From Datura wrightii (taxonomy: Eukaryota > Streptophyta > Magnoliopsida > Solanales > Solanaceae), in assembly GCA_035772735.1 (NCBI GenBank), contig JASDFA010000004.1, forward strand, positions 20,921,501 to 20,985,500: a stretch of DNA of 64,000 nt, written 5' to 3'. The notes under the pieces are model-generated. The model saw only the letters and a program-made list of their open reading frames with translations. It made no database searches and was not told where the DNA came from. A program made the position numbers and the translations under genes. How positions within the stretch are numbered: position 1 is the stretch's first letter; every line of letters starts with the position of its first letter. Below are positions 8,917 to 21,135 of the stretch, in pieces.

Positions 8917-10381
8917 TGATCTTGGGCAAATTTATATGCCCAAGTGATACTCAAAAGTACCATTTTCGCCTTGTTTATCTATCAATGTGTATACATTCTC
9001 ATGTAATTGTTAATAAAATGTGAATTTATACTAACCAACATGATTAGCATTGTTTTGCAGGTAAAATGTAATTTTGGGAAGCTTAAATGCTTGTTGGATG
9101 ATATCGGGGTTGGACTTGGATGCGAGCACGGGATAAAGCATTGGACAGCATGATTTAAAGGGGCTCTGCGATGGAGCCGTGTCACGCTGCCATCGCGGAG
9201 GCCTTCTGCCTGGATAGGGAAATTTTGCCCAAATTCCAAAGAGGGTCCGCGTCTGGTCCGTGGCACTGTGGCTTGGCTCCGCGTTGCACGTCGTGCCACG
9301 TTGAGCTTTAATTCCTTGACCCCCAGTTCCAGTGAGGGTCCGCGTTCGTAGCGTGTCACGGAGGCAGTGCTCCGCGATGCACTCCGTGACATGTTGCTCT
9401 TTATTCCGGGAAAAATTCCCAGCAGTATAAATAGAACACTTAGGTTCATTTTTCAATATTCTGACTTGGTGGAGCAAGAACGTGGGTTACAGGCAGTTGA
9501 GGGACGAAAATATCAAGGTTTTTTCTCTCTTTCTTTCTTCTTTAGTTCAATTGCTTGTATGATTAACACTCATTTAAAGATGTTTAATCCACAAATGAGT
9601 GGCTAATTCCTCTTCTTGCTGAGGTTATGAACAATTGTGATGAAATGTGATCATTGATTATTTGGTTTTTCATCTTTTCTTCCATGTTGTTCTATTAATT
9701 CTTGTTCTTACTGCATTAATGTGTGGCCTACGTTAATGTACATCTAAAAAGTCCGATTTCACTCGAGAGAGCAAGAAATTGGAAAGTTGTGAATTAATAG
9801 GATATGATCTTTACTTGATTTGGGAAAATTGGGAATTGATTTACTTTCAGGATAGAAATATACCTGAAAGTCGTATTAGTCAATTTAGGAACCGGATTTG
9901 TATGGCTAGAACATGAATTGCATTTAATCACAGAAATGTAGGTGGATGGTTCATGATTCTTAAGTGAGGTTAAATACGAGAGTTTTAATCTCTTGGCAAA
10001 TGTTCTTGGCTAGCAAATGGAGGAAAAGATTAACTAAATTACATCGATACTTAATTTCATTACATGTTCGTTTAACCTCAGCATGCTCTCATTCATAGTT
10101 CAGACTCAAAGTAGATAATTGTTTTAGCTTTAGTATAAAAATTATAAAACAAACTATCAAACTCTTGGTTACACTGTTTTCTGCATTCTTAGAAGTAAAA
10201 TATAGTACACTTGAGCAGATTGCACTTCATCCAAGTCTCTGTGGGATCGATACTTGGCTTACTAAAGCCACTTACTACTTGTTCGACCACGTGCACTTGC
10301 GTGTAGTTATATACCCATATAACGAAATAGTCGAACACTTGTTGTGTATGTGTTTTGCATGTTGAGACCATTTATGGCATG
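8917..10381 (+). mobile_element. Athila-type LTR, right end interrupted
   Basis: It starts TGATC right after the polypurine tract. It contains GC-richer degenerate subrepeats at about 9155-9395 and a TATAAATA box at 9426-9433. The last part (10230-10330) resembles the usual 3' end of these LTRs (GATCGATACTTGG). The canonical CA end is not clear because another LTR fragment begins near 10382. Confidence 0.6.
9426..9433 (+). promoter_or_regulatory. TATA box of the Athila-type LTR
   Basis: TATAAATA lies in the middle of the LTR just after the GC-richer subrepeats, the normal position for the U3 promoter. Transcription would start about 30 bp downstream. Confidence 0.5.
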
Positions 10382-11767
10382 TGGGCACCCTTAGCATCCC
10401 CTCAGCCCTTGGGTTATAGCTGTTTCGATACCAGATTCAGATACCGCCACCAGCTCGGCGATGCCGTCCGCCTAGAGGACGATGATGGCCGACCACCATG
10501 ATAATACGGTCCAGATTACCCTGCTTGCAGGGGCAGTTTAGTTTACTCTGCACAGAGCCAGATTACCCTGTTTACAGGGGCAGATTACTCTGTGTGCGCT
10601 TGCGGCCGGGGACAGTTTCAGATACAGATTTTTATAGAATTACCCTGTTGCGTGTTTACACCCAGGGGTAGTTTCAGTCACAGATACAGCAGCAGATTAC
10701 CCCGTTGAGCGCTTGCGCCCAGAGGCAGGAGTCTTCGGACTCAGACACAGTTCATTGTCAGAGGCCAAGGCCTGAGCTACGTACCCAAGGGGGCCTGTCG
10801 GAGGAGCTCACAGTTATCAGATGAGTGGAGTGACTTATTTTTGGTTGGTTTAGACTCGGGTAGGGGTAAATAGATTGTTTTGTTGGTTGGCACCTTCCGG
10901 CTTATGGGAGTCAGTCAGGTATTGTGTGTATTTATATGTATATCTATATGTGCTACTAGATACTGATAGACAGAAGGACGACACGTCGTCAGGTACGCCC
11001 AGTTTAGTTACAGAATAGGTAAACTCTCCCCAGTTATCCTCAGCTAGATAAACTCAGCTACTTCCTACTTATATTTCATGTTATTGTTGTTACCCATTTC
11101 AGTTGTATATTTTAGTTTGCTTTACATGCTCATTACCTGTGGTACGGACGCCCGTAGGGGCGCTGCATTGCTTGCCTGTAGGTACACATAGATGAGGAGT
11201 CGATCCCTCGTGATCCAATCAGCAGAGTTGTCAGCTCCTATCTTCCGGAGCTAGACAGTCGGAGGTTGCTCCTACTTCCTTTTGATTACAGTTTGGGTAG
11301 GTCGGGGCCCTGTCCTGACCATTCTATTATTACTTCCTAGAGGCTTGCAGTTTGATGTTTCCCTGTGGTATTGGAGCCGGTCGTGTGGGGCCGTGCATGT
11401 ATATATATGTTTGGTTGATTATGTTGGTCGTATGGGGCCATAGTCTGATAGTAGTGGTGACCTTGTCGGTCACGTAGTTATTCAGTATTCTATTGTTAAG
11501 TTACAGATAACTAGACAGCATGGTGGCCTTGTCGGCCCGCATAGGTTTCCCCTTGTAAGTATGTTTCTGGTTAGCTAATGTTTTATACAGGTGGCTATAG
11601 GCCCAGTTGGCCGGAAGCTGTGTTTACAGCCGTTATATAGCCTGTTGATTCCAGAAATCTGAGTTAGAGCTAGCCAGGCACCAGATGTGCTTAGGCTCAC
11701 CAGTTAGTAGTCTAGGTCCTACTAGGGCACCAGGTGCCAGTCATATCCCCCAAGGCGGGGCGTGACA
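10382..11767 (+). mobile_element. 3' part of a Tekay-type LTR (solo or truncated)
   Basis: The sequence from GGGCACCCTTAG to the end (GGGGCGTGACA at 11757-11767) matches, with substitutions, the 3' part of the LTR at 58960-61272. Shared blocks include the passage around GGTACGGACGCCCGT and TGGTGGCCTTGTCGGCCCGC. Roughly the first 1.07 kb of the LTR is missing. Internal short repeats (AGATTACCCTG and variants) lie at 10510-10720. No internal domain follows, so it is a solo or truncated LTR. Confidence 0.8.
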
Positions 11768-12776
11768 GGTTTTGATATTAGTGACCTTACTGATAGCCAA
11801 CTATCCCACTTGGTCCATTTTCAAAAATGAGTTATTCTCAGGGGTAGAGTGGTTACTGGTTTTGGTGGTCTGGAAATGGAGACCTTGCTTGAAAAATTGG
11901 AAGTCCAAGGTTGGTCATCCCTATTTCTTCAGGGTGATTTTCAAAGAAAATTTGGTAAAATAGAGGTAGTTGAGTTCTATGCGAATGGGAGTGCAAATGG
12001 TTCCCTTTTCTCTACAACTGTTAAGGTAGTTTCTCTACATTTAGTTGCTGAGGATCTTGCTCATATCTTGGGAATTTCCAGTGGTGGTTGGGACCATTAT
12101 GTTAAATTTGAATGGCCAACATTGGAAATCCTGCCTTCTGCTAAGGACATATGCAAGAAATTCTCAGGCCAACCTGGACTTGTTAAGCATAGGCACATTC
12201 AGAAATGATAAATGTCTCCCCTTCATCAGCTTTATTTTGATGTTGTTCACAAAATGATCATCCCTAGGAAGGAAAGAAGGACTGAGGCTTATTATCTTGA
12301 CCTAACCTTAATGGAATTTCTTGATACTGAGGTCAAGACAGACTTGCCCAGCCTTATGGTGAAACATATGCAAAAGGTTCTTGCCAAGGATGATAAAGGA
12401 CATGCCCTTCCTTATTCTTTCAAGGTTGTCCTATATCTTTGAGGACTACTCAGTTCCTGTTCAGGTTTGGACCTTTCAAACCACGAAGGATGTCCTGGGT
12501 GAGGTGAAACATGTTGATTTACCTTCTTCAATGAGAAGGGCTGATACTCCTTTTCAAAAGATGCATAATGCCTTGGCTTAGAAGACTGCTGAGCTTGAAG
12601 CTTCCCGAGCTGCTCATGCTTTGGAAAAAGCAGCTCTTGAAGCTAAGACCACTGATTTTGAGGGGACTCTGGCATCTTAAAGGGTTGCCAATGTTGAAAC
12701 CATCAAACATCTCTATCAATTTCTTCCCTCTGCACCTCCTTCCTAGAACCCTTGTGTTGTCTTCCCAATTTTGTTA
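11768..12776 (+). pseudogene. Env-like ORF of a probable SIRE/Maximus copia element
   Basis: Read across frames, the sequence encodes a conserved plant retroelement protein: a KLEVQGWSSLFLQGDF segment, FYANG, DLAHILG, GGWDHYVKFEWP, then LHQLYFDVVHK and DLTLMEF, an IFEDYSVPVQVW stretch and a C-terminal Ala/Glu/Leu-rich helix (ELEASRAAHALEKAALEAK). Stops occur at 11828, 12206, 12209 and 12579, with a frameshift near 12420, so it is dead. The FYANG and W..Y...WP pattern belongs to the same broad 'plant transposon protein' group as the 6.2-kb ORF but is a different branch. An LTR with copia/SIRE-like features follows at 13159. The left end abuts the Tekay LTR. Confidence 0.65.
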
Positions 12777-13144
12777 ATCCTACTTTTAAGGCTTGGCTGT
12801 TTCTTATTTTTCAGTATTGTATTCATGTGTTAAGGACTTCCTTGAATCAATGAATTGTTTTTGTTGCTAAATTTTCACTTCCTTATTAATGCTTTCTCTT
12901 GTTATTAAAATGTTGTCATGGTTGTCTTGAGATTGCCCCAGTGGCAATATGGTGATTTAACATTTTAATGGCAATGATTCACGGACTTAGCTTTTCAATG
13001 ATGCCAAAAGGGGGAAGAAAAATGCAAATATATTGATCATGATCATGCAATATTTATAACTCACTTGACTAACTTATTTCATTCGAGAGATGTCTTCCTT
13101 GCAGGAAGAATCTGTGTGGAAATGGGATTGTGTTTGTCATCATC

Positions 13145-13158
13145 AAAAAAGGGAAATT
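13145..13158 (+). other. Polypurine tract before a 3' LTR
   Basis: AAAAAAGGGAAATT directly precedes the TGTTGAGAC start of the LTR, the position used to prime plus-strand DNA synthesis in LTR retrotransposons. Confidence 0.55.
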
Positions 13159-13979
13159 TGTTGAGACTTTGAAGTTTTGATGATTGACAAGATGATGAAA
13201 CAGGTGAATAAAGCTGGTCCGATGAAGTTTCATAAACAGTCGTATGATAAGATGAAAATATCTGGGAGCAAGGATGCAAATCTTGGAGTTGATAAGCAAC
13301 AAATCATTCACATCTACACGTGGATATATCAGGAGAATTGGAGATGTTGTATGAAGAATCCAATATGAGGAAGAACTCCAATATAAGGAAGAACTCTAAA
13401 GCGGGAAAAGATGTTGCCGTAAAGAGTTAGAAAGAAACACGAAGTCTTAGGTGTTGTGTATATAATGAAGAATGATATCTCAGAAGTGCATAAACTTGAA
13501 AAGGAGGAGAAATAGAAATTTGTCTTTTGTGAGGTTGTAGTCAACAAACTTGTTTAGTAAAGAGTCAAGCTAGAGTTAGTCATTCTTGTACTAGAAGTTT
13601 TTGATTGAGTTGTAAGCATTGTACTCTTGATTCAGTGAGTTATAAATTGAAGCAAGAATAACTGGTCTTCTAGTACGTATTGCTATGAAGATATTGTGGT
13701 TGGTGAATTAACAATTAGGAGTTAGAGTTTATAATTCCTTAGATTGCAAGAGTTGTAAACAACCATTTGAAGAGGATCTTTGAAGTTAGTGAAGTTGGAG
13801 AAAAATCCTGTGAAGTGAAGGTCATGGTTTTTAACCTTTAGAGCCGAGTGTTTTTCCACGCTAAATCACTTTCTCATTTACTTACTATTTTATTTACATA
13901 AGTGGAACACGTCTGACGACCTGTTTCATTCATAGGAAAACTAGTAAAGACAAGCCCTTAGGTTGTGCAACCCAGCACA
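13159..13979 (+). mobile_element. LTR of the probable SIRE/Maximus copia element
   Basis: It starts TGTTGAGACTTTGAAG and contains TTTTGATGATTGACAAG close to the start, a wording common in SIRE/Maximus LTRs. It ends at CCCAGCACA near 13979, about 820 bp long. The preceding polypurine tract and env-like ORF make it the 3' LTR. The exact 3' end could shift by two bases. It abuts the left arm of the inverted repeat. Confidence 0.55.
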
Positions 13980-15200
13980 CTCTTTAGCTAACTGTCCTTT
14001 GTCTTCCAATATGACAGATCCAAAAAAGGGGAACAAATGCAAGTAAAATTTGTATACTGATGCAATTTCGTCCCTTATGAATCACATAGATTCATATCAG
14101 ATAAAGTGGAATTCCTCTTATTCAAGAAGGTGATGATAAATAGAAAACTCTATCTCAATAACATCTTTATGTAATTTGTATTATGAGAACCCTTGAAGAA
14201 CTTAATTTATTCTTCCTAGGTTTTATGTAATTAACTACATTTCAGATGATAATCATGTTTGAATAAAGTATAGGTTTGTGTAACGTGTGGCCAATAAGGA
14301 TATTTTGATGTACTTGAATCGGAAAAGAGAAATCCCTGTGGATTTTACTTGCACTCTTCTGTGACAGCAAGGCCTGCACCACCTTGCTGACAAAATTTAT
14401 GTGGTTGTAAACGAGTTTGAAATAAGCTAATATAAAAGTGACTTCTTCTTCTGGATCTTCGAAAACAACTTGTTAATATAATAAGTTACTGATATTTATA
14501 CTGCTGCTGTACAGTTTGGCCCGAAGTTAACGCAACCTAATGTGCCTGGAGGCTTTGTGACACACTTGTAATAATTTATTTTGACAAATATTTATTTACT
14601 GGTACTGCATATAAGAGAAAATATTTCGCCAAACTCATACATAAAGATTGGCTTTATGTGGAAGATTAGTTGATTCTAATAGTAGTTAAAGTCGGCAAAG
14701 TTATTGACTTCGACATCAAACAAAAAAAAAGTAACTAAATTAAATATAAAACTAAATAGACCAAACTGATACTTTGGTTGATTTTTATTTTCTCATCAAG
14801 TTAATTTTTTATTTTATTATTTGATAGAATCACTGTGTTAAACCCTGACCGATGTGCAAGCTTTTAGAAACTAGTGTTAAGTTTGATTTCAATGAATTAG
14901 AAGGAAAAGTTGATAACAACGCCAATTATCCTAGCTCCAGACTGGTTATTATCACGAGGATAAAATCATAATTTGATCCAAATTAAATTATACTTTGACA
15001 AGTATAATTTTTGGTGATGTGTGTTTTAAACTTCTCTGCTTCTATTCATTTTTCCTAGAATGCATTCCAGTTTGTAGCACTCTTTTCCTTTCCCACTCTT
15101 ACATCCTCTTCTTCAAGGCTTCTGCATTTAACTATTTTGAGATTGGTCAATCTTGATTCGAGTTTTTCTCTATGATTGCTGCATATATATTCAACAATTA
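13978..15200. repeat. Left arm of a 1.2-kb inverted repeat
   Basis: Matches the reverse complement of 33360-34545 with moderate divergence and small indels. Matching blocks include CACTCTTTAG (13978), the region around 14180-14360, the asymmetric stretch at 14800-14970, and GCTGCATATATATTCAACA (15179-15197). No coding domain is recognised. The matching start is within 2 bp of the SIRE-type LTR end. Confidence 0.85.
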
Positions 15201-15225
15201 TCATATACACAAGAAAAGTATACTA

Positions 15226-15425
15226 TGTCACAGGCTTTGGTCAATAATATTTGTGTTTATTGCATGTCACATACCATTGCAAGGTAATTCAAAATTATAA
15301 ATGACCCTTTATGTCTTAATTCTACCAATAATATAAAGAAGTTGTGTATGATTAGTTAAAAAAATATTATCAACATCTCAAAAAGATGACATCATTCTTA
15401 TATAGACACAAGGTACCTCTTATAC
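15226..15425. repeat. About 190-bp direct repeat, copy 1
   Basis: ATAATATTTGTGTTTATTGC and the following roughly 185 bp recur in the same orientation at 29833-30020 with about a dozen differences. No coding sense or terminal inverted repeat was seen. Probably a small dispersed element. Confidence 0.75.
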
Positions 15426-17870
15426 ACTTTGTGTGGAGTTCAATCACTTTATGTTTCGCGAGATAACAAAATGTTAGGAACCCAAAATACTTTTAGAAGT
15501 TGCAAGCTTGTAAGCTGAAAGGTCACAAGTTGTACAAAAAAAAATTTAAGTCAGTTCAATCTTGCATTTTAATGCGTTAGAGCTTTAATTTACTTATTTG
15601 TAACATTTTATTGTTGTGTTATTTGTTGTCTTGGATTTCTCACTGTACTTTTTGTTTTTTGTCTTTGGAGAAGAAACATAACCAAATTAACTTCCTCCAT
15701 AGCAAGAAAAATAATTCACCATATATAGAGCTGAAGGCTCATTCACATTACCTTAAACAATGTTGGTTTTGAATTATAAAGTTTAGTTCCTTACTGAAAT
15801 TTACATAGTATAAAGTGTTCATGTGTTGTGAGTATTTAATCAACTTGATAGTATTACTTCGTTGATGTGTTGTGAATACTTGATTGACTTGATAGTGTTA
15901 CTTACGTTGATATGTTGTGAATATTTGATAAATTTGGCAGTAGTATTACTTATGATTGAAACAAGTATATTGAATCTTTTTGGTGATCTTGAAGACATAC
16001 AAAAAACACAAACTATGATATTAGTCATACGATATTAAAAGTAAACAGTAAACACCTCTTACATTTTACTGGTTTGTGCAATTTCATATGTTGGCTAAAC
16101 GCCCGCACTCAGCATGGGCATGGGCCATCTAGTATTCAATGCAATTACAAGTGGGGTGCGGCTGATGTGAGCTGCCCACACCTAAAAAAGAAGTTGCAAA
16201 TTACAGTTGTTACAATAGTTGCAGTAACTGTGTCAGTTGTTGCAGCTTCTTTATTAGTTGTTGTGAAAAATTCAATAGCTTTTTATATAACAGCTTCCCC
16301 AGTTATTACAACAACGGTATCTGCTACTAAAACTGTTTCAAAAATAGTAGCTTTACCTAAATGAATAATTGACAAAACATAATATTGTTCACTTATCAAA
16401 TGATCGGAAATCACTTCTAAAATAATGCCCAATGCTATATGAACAAAATCTAATACAAAAAATGCACAAATCAGATAATTTCCTTTTAAATGAAGAAAAG
16501 GAAGATGGAAGAAGAAAAATCATGCAGATGCATTGCAGGTGGTGAAGAAGACGAGCAACAAGCATGAAAAATAGCTTAATCGTGTATTTTTAGAGGATCC
16601 GACACGAGTGTTGCATCAGTTTTGAAGAGTCCAAGTGACATAGGCATAGCAGCAAAAATGAAGAAAAAATTGAAAAGAAAAAAAGGAGAAGAGGCTAGGT
16701 TTAATAGAGTGTGAGAATTTCTTTTGTATGTTTCAAAAGTTTAACAAATTTTAAATATTATACTTTTGCACCCATTTAGCTTAATCATTATTCAAGTGAG
16801 ACTTTAATGGTTAAAGTTATCACCTTTTTTAATTTCAAGACTTGTTTGATGCCTTTCTCTCATTTGTTTTTATGAGAGATAGGATTTAGGGCATATCAAT
16901 TATATCTCCCAATGCCCCTTGATGTTTGCCTGGTCGAAACAATGGTCGAAACAAAAGGTTCACTGCAAATGATCCCAAAAGTACTTTAATGTAAAACTAA
17001 AATTTTAGTGAGTCTCTTTAATCACATATCACAATAGTTTTTATCAGGACAAATCACAATACACAAAAGTAAAACAGGAGTAAGAATAATTCGTGAAAAG
17101 CATGCCCAAGTAGTAAGAATTCAACTCTATTCAGTGGCTTTTTTTCCAAGTAAGACTTAGACATCAGTGAATGTCTTTTCCTTTTTCTTTTTTGTGGGTT
17201 ATGATTTGTGTTGTTGATTATTCCTCCATTTAAGATACCTTATTAATTCAGTTTGAAGATCAATACAAAAATATGTTAGTATTTCTTTAAAAAAATATAA
17301 TATAATATAATCAGGACACTTATAAGAAAAAAATATTTTACTTAATTAAAGTCACTCTTGATGAAAATCCTAGATGCGTCACCGTTTCATGATGAGTACC
17401 TACTGACTGATCTTGAGAAGGGAATAATTAGCATTCATGTGTCTGCAACAACCCCTTCAATCTTCTCTAGCTCTGAACAATTATCATATTCTAGATTTTA
17501 TTTATCAAATGCCTACACTAATGGAGATTGAGTCTTACACTAATATTAGATTCCTCGAAAAGTTAAGGATTAGTAATCTTTTTTAGAAATCGAATGGATT
17601 TGGTCTTATACATACGCGAGGAAGGTAATCAAAAAAGAACAATATACTCCAATTATGGAGTACATAATGACACAAAACATAGTACACATATAACATATCA
17701 AACTCTAAATTGTTGCAATGACATAGATACTTGAAACAGAGAATCTCTACAACTAATAGCTATTACTAAAGAAACTATAGTTGAAAGAACATACGCCTTA
17801 TTATCCTTGTTGGAACCTTTGCATAACATATAAAGGATAAAAAGGAAACAAATGAAACGAATAACTAATT
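15426..17870. other. AT-rich intergenic DNA
   Basis: No gene is recognised. A decayed local repeat of about 50 bp (GTTGTGAATATTTGAT-like, with AACTTGATAG) occurs three times at 15825-15945. The part next to 17871 may include the 3' UTR of the phosphate-transporter pseudogene. Confidence 0.5.
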
Positions 17871-19489
17871 TTACACAGGAACTGTTTTATTGTGAGATGT
17901 ATGATTCTCCACTTCTGCTCCTACCTCAGCTGAATCATCATTTTTCCTTGACATCTCTTCCAAAGACTTCCCCTTGGATTCTGGAACCAAGAAAGTGAAA
18001 AATGTTCCCAGAAGATTGACTACACTAAGGACAATGAGTGAATTCCTCACCCGAATTCCAGTCGGATACCCTGCATCAGCCTTGGTCTTGTCTTGTGGCT
18101 GAGCCAAATAAAAGAACCCAAATGCACCCACCATTGCCCCTAATTTCCCACATGCAGCTGATATTCCATGGCAAGTCGAGCGCAATCTAGCTAGGAAAAT
18201 CTCAGCTGGCACGATAAATGTGGTGGCGTTGGGTCCAAAGTTGGCAAAAAAGAAGGTCAATGAATACAGGACCACGAATCCAATATGGTTTCCTGGGTGT
18301 GTCCAGTGGCTGTAAGGAATGGCTAGAGAAAATATGACACTATCATCATTAAGAAACCAAGCAATTGAATGGTAAACCTGTCAATCCTATCAATGAGGAA
18401 CATTATGAATCAGTATCCAGGCACGATACTGCAGAGGGCGATAAGAGTTTGTGCTTGTGCAATTTTGTAAACCTCTTCAATAGCATTCATAGTCTTGGCA
18501 GCAGGAATCCATCCAACGGCACTAAAGATATCGTTTTGAAACAAATTTTGGCTATAGTATGCAATGTTGAGAAGAAACCACATGCTGGTTGTGCCAAGCA
18601 AGTGAAGTCCATGTTGACTAACAAATTGTTTCGTGAACAAGCCAAATTCATTGCTGGAGTTTACAGCAAAAACTGAAGGCTCTTTTTGCTCTATCCCAAT
18701 GTCAACCTGCATAACCCTTTCCATATTTACAGTGGCCTGCTGAATATTCTTGGCTACCAGAGCAGTGTAACGAGCAATTTCAGGAATCTTCATCCTCCAG
18801 TAGTAAGTGAGAAGAGCGGGAAGTGCCCTGACCATCAATATTATCCTCCACTCATAATCTACCTTAGAAACTGTTGAACCAAGCGCATCCACTTCATATG
18901 TTGGTGCCTTGAAACTAGCCTGGAATGTAGCAGAGATAATGATGGAAAAAATGCCATCTACCAGGATCCCAAATCCTTGCATAGCAAAAACAGCAGCAAT
19001 GAAGGCACCCCTAGTCTTTTTGTTGGCGTATTCGAACATAATGGTAGCAGAAAGCGGGTGGTCACCACCAATTTCAAAACCGAGCCAGAAGCGAAAGAAG
19101 CAGAGAGTGGCCAAAATAGTCTTAGGCTCCCTTCCAAAAGAAAGGTCAGAGGCAACGGAACAAAGACACATGAGCATGAGGGTCATGCCATAGACTTTCT
19201 TCCTGCCCATTTTGTCACCAAGCCAGCCAAAGAAGAGTTTCCCCGCAAGGGTAACACAGAAGGCGACGCCATTTATAGCAGCCGAGACATTGGGAGATAG
19301 TGAACCAGGCTTCGAAGAGCCATCAACATGGTAGTAAATGCGACCAAGCAACTTAGTGACTAGAGAGATGTAGAATAGATCGTAGGCATCTGTGAAAAAT
19401 CCCATGCCAGCGATAATGATTGCTATAAAGTGATACCATTGTGTTTTGGCCGAATCAAGGGCATTCAAAACCTTCATATCCTCCGCCAT
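17871..19489 (-). pseudogene. PHT1-family high-affinity phosphate:H+ symporter, pseudogene
   Basis: The sequence spans the full length of a PHT1 transporter (about 540 codons; family usually 520-560) in one exon. It begins MAEDMKVLNALDSAKTQWYH, has GMGFFTDAYDLF, the sugar-transporter loop GDKMGRKKVYG, the PHT1 signature region GGDHPLSATIM, NFGPNATTF, and a C-terminal PESKGKSLEEM. Two lesions break it: TGA replaces the Trp codon of GYW at 18407-18409 (frame ends at 18410), and a one-base deletion occurs near 18320-18330, after which the original frame resumes to 17871. Several normally invariant positions are changed (signature GFGIGGDY is GFEIGGDH, and S to F before EYANKK), suggesting relaxed selection. 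Intact homologues import phosphate at the plasma membrane of root cells. Confidence 0.92.
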
Positions 19490-19524
19490 TTCCTACTTCT
19501 TCTCTTCCTTCACTGATCCCGCTT

Positions 19525-20192
19525 CTACAATAATCTATTTGTGCATCAAAACAAATATATGTAGCATATAAGCTATCCAATTTTTAATCGATACACTAAT
19601 GAAATTTTTTAGACTGTCTCTGCCAAATAAGCAGCATTTGCAACTAAAAACAGCTAACACGTATTGTAACAAAAAAAAAGAATTGTTTACTCTAATTAAA
19701 GGTATAATCAAAACAAACCAGCAAAACAAGAGGCAAAATGTATGACCATGTATATTGAGAAGAAATTCAATAGGATCTAGCCCAAAATTTTAATAAACAG
19801 AAGGTCCATTTAAGTAGGGCCATGTTACATCATTTAATTTCAATATAAAATATGAAATGTGCATGTAGCATGGGTGCATAAAAATATAGCACTCCTAACC
19901 AGTTCAAGTTTGATTTAGCATATTTTAACATGTCAAAATTCAATTGCGCGAAAAGATAAATAAATAAATCGAAAAGCTTCATTCACACCCATGATGCCGC
20001 CAAAATCATAAAATTTTGAGCTCCCTCGGCCACCCTCCAAAAACACTGATCGGTTCCTAGTAAAACAATTAAGGTGATTTCCAAATGAAAAAAATCATAT
20101 TATCCTAGATGACATTAAGGAATCATACTCTACTATTGATAATTCAAGCATCATAGGACGTTTATAATCTTGATGCACACACATGACTCAAA

Positions 20193-20261
<69 letters not shown>

Positions 20262-20306
20262 TGTTTCACAATGGAAAAAGGAAGTGAGAGAGAGAGAGGG
20301 AGGAAC
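19525..20306 (-). other. Possible 5'-UTR intron of the PHT1 pseudogene
   Basis: Reading the minus strand, a donor-like AG|GTTCCT at 20306 and an acceptor-like TTGTAG|AAG at 19525 flank 782 bp that contains the (TA)n tract. PHT1 genes often carry one intron just upstream of the start codon. The splice sites are inferred only. Confidence 0.3.
20196..20259. repeat. (TA)n microsatellite
   Basis: About 32 uninterrupted TA units, inside the proposed 5'-UTR intron of the PHT1 pseudogene. Such long pure tracts are highly variable in length. Confidence 0.95.
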
Positions 20307-20416
20307 CTGCTCTTGCTGCAAATAGATGTGAGAAAGAGAGACTATAATAATAATTAATTAAAGGAGAAGATAGAAAGGGCTTAAAATGGGATTTAGAGAG
20401 GTCTAATGAGTATAAT

Positions 20417-20423
20417 ATTTATA
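20417..20423 (-). promoter_or_regulatory. TATA box of the PHT1 pseudogene
   Basis: TATAAAT on the minus strand, about 110 bp upstream of the proposed intron donor, leaving room for a first exon of about 80 bp. Confidence 0.45.
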
Positions 20424-20450
20424 TGCAACTATCTGGGGGAATCTTCACTG

Positions 20451-20458
20451 GTATATTC
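20451..20458 (-). promoter_or_regulatory. P1BS phosphate-starvation element
   Basis: GAATATAC on the minus strand fits GNATATNC, the site bound by PHR1-type MYB factors in promoters of phosphate-starvation genes. It sits 27 bp upstream of the TATA box of a phosphate-transporter pseudogene, the expected place. An 8-bp degenerate site alone could be chance; the context raises the likelihood. Confidence 0.55.
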
Positions 20459-20519
20459 CTTCCCCACTTTTAGGACTCTTCTTCATTTCCTCCAAATATA
20501 CTATCCGTCCATTAGATTT

Positions 20520-21135
20520 TCTTTTACACCTACAAATCGGAATAGGTTAGAGATAGATTTTTAAAATTTATCTTGGTAAATTTAACTTTAATTTTTTATC
20601 ATAAAATTTCAATTTTATGAGCTCCATTTTTAAAAATAGATTTTAAAATTTTACCTTTAAATATTTATTTACTAATAAAAATTTAACTTTTAAATATTTT
20701 AAACTTTCCAAAATTATATCAAATCACTTTTTGAATTTTTAAAATTTTCACTCATAAAATTTCATGTTATTTTCCTATAATATATTTAAAAATAATTTTA
20801 AATATTAAAAAATCACAACTTCAAAAAGTCAAAATTTTAATAAATATATCATGCGTTCCTTTTCCAAACCGCATTGGTCAATCTGACACAATTCGATTGA
20901 TATAAGTCCTTCAAACTCGATTTTAAGTGTCATATTCCAAATTTCATTTAAAATCCCCTTTAGCCCTTATTTGGGAATTCCATCCAAACTAGGGGTATTT
21001 TTGAATACTTAAGTAACAACAGGGGTATATTTATCCCTATAGTATGACAAAAGATAAAATTAGCTATTAAACTAAAGTAGAGGGGTAAATTTGACCATTT
21101 CCCCTATAATCAAGAGTTAAGATGACTCCATTAAA
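20520..21135. other. AT-rich intergenic DNA
   Basis: No gene or recognisable element. Repeated TTTAAAATTT-type words and several lines with 'aggggtaaatttgacc'-like wording typical of decayed transposon termini around 20985-21100. Confidence 0.4.

Noticed and set aside
8982..9606. Overlapping frames of 79-155 codons in the GC-richer LTR section
   Set aside because: They lie in the subrepeats of an LTR, on both strands, with no domain.
16074..16364. Open frame of 96 codons with a hydrophobic Val/Ala stretch
   Set aside because: No recognisable family, no promoter or conserved context; the hydrophobic run comes from a GTTGTTGCAG-like reiteration.
16560..16660. GAGGATCCGACACGAGTG segment as a SINE or gene end
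   Set aside because: The wording is reminiscent of dispersed plant repeats, but no boundaries, tail or target duplication could be found.
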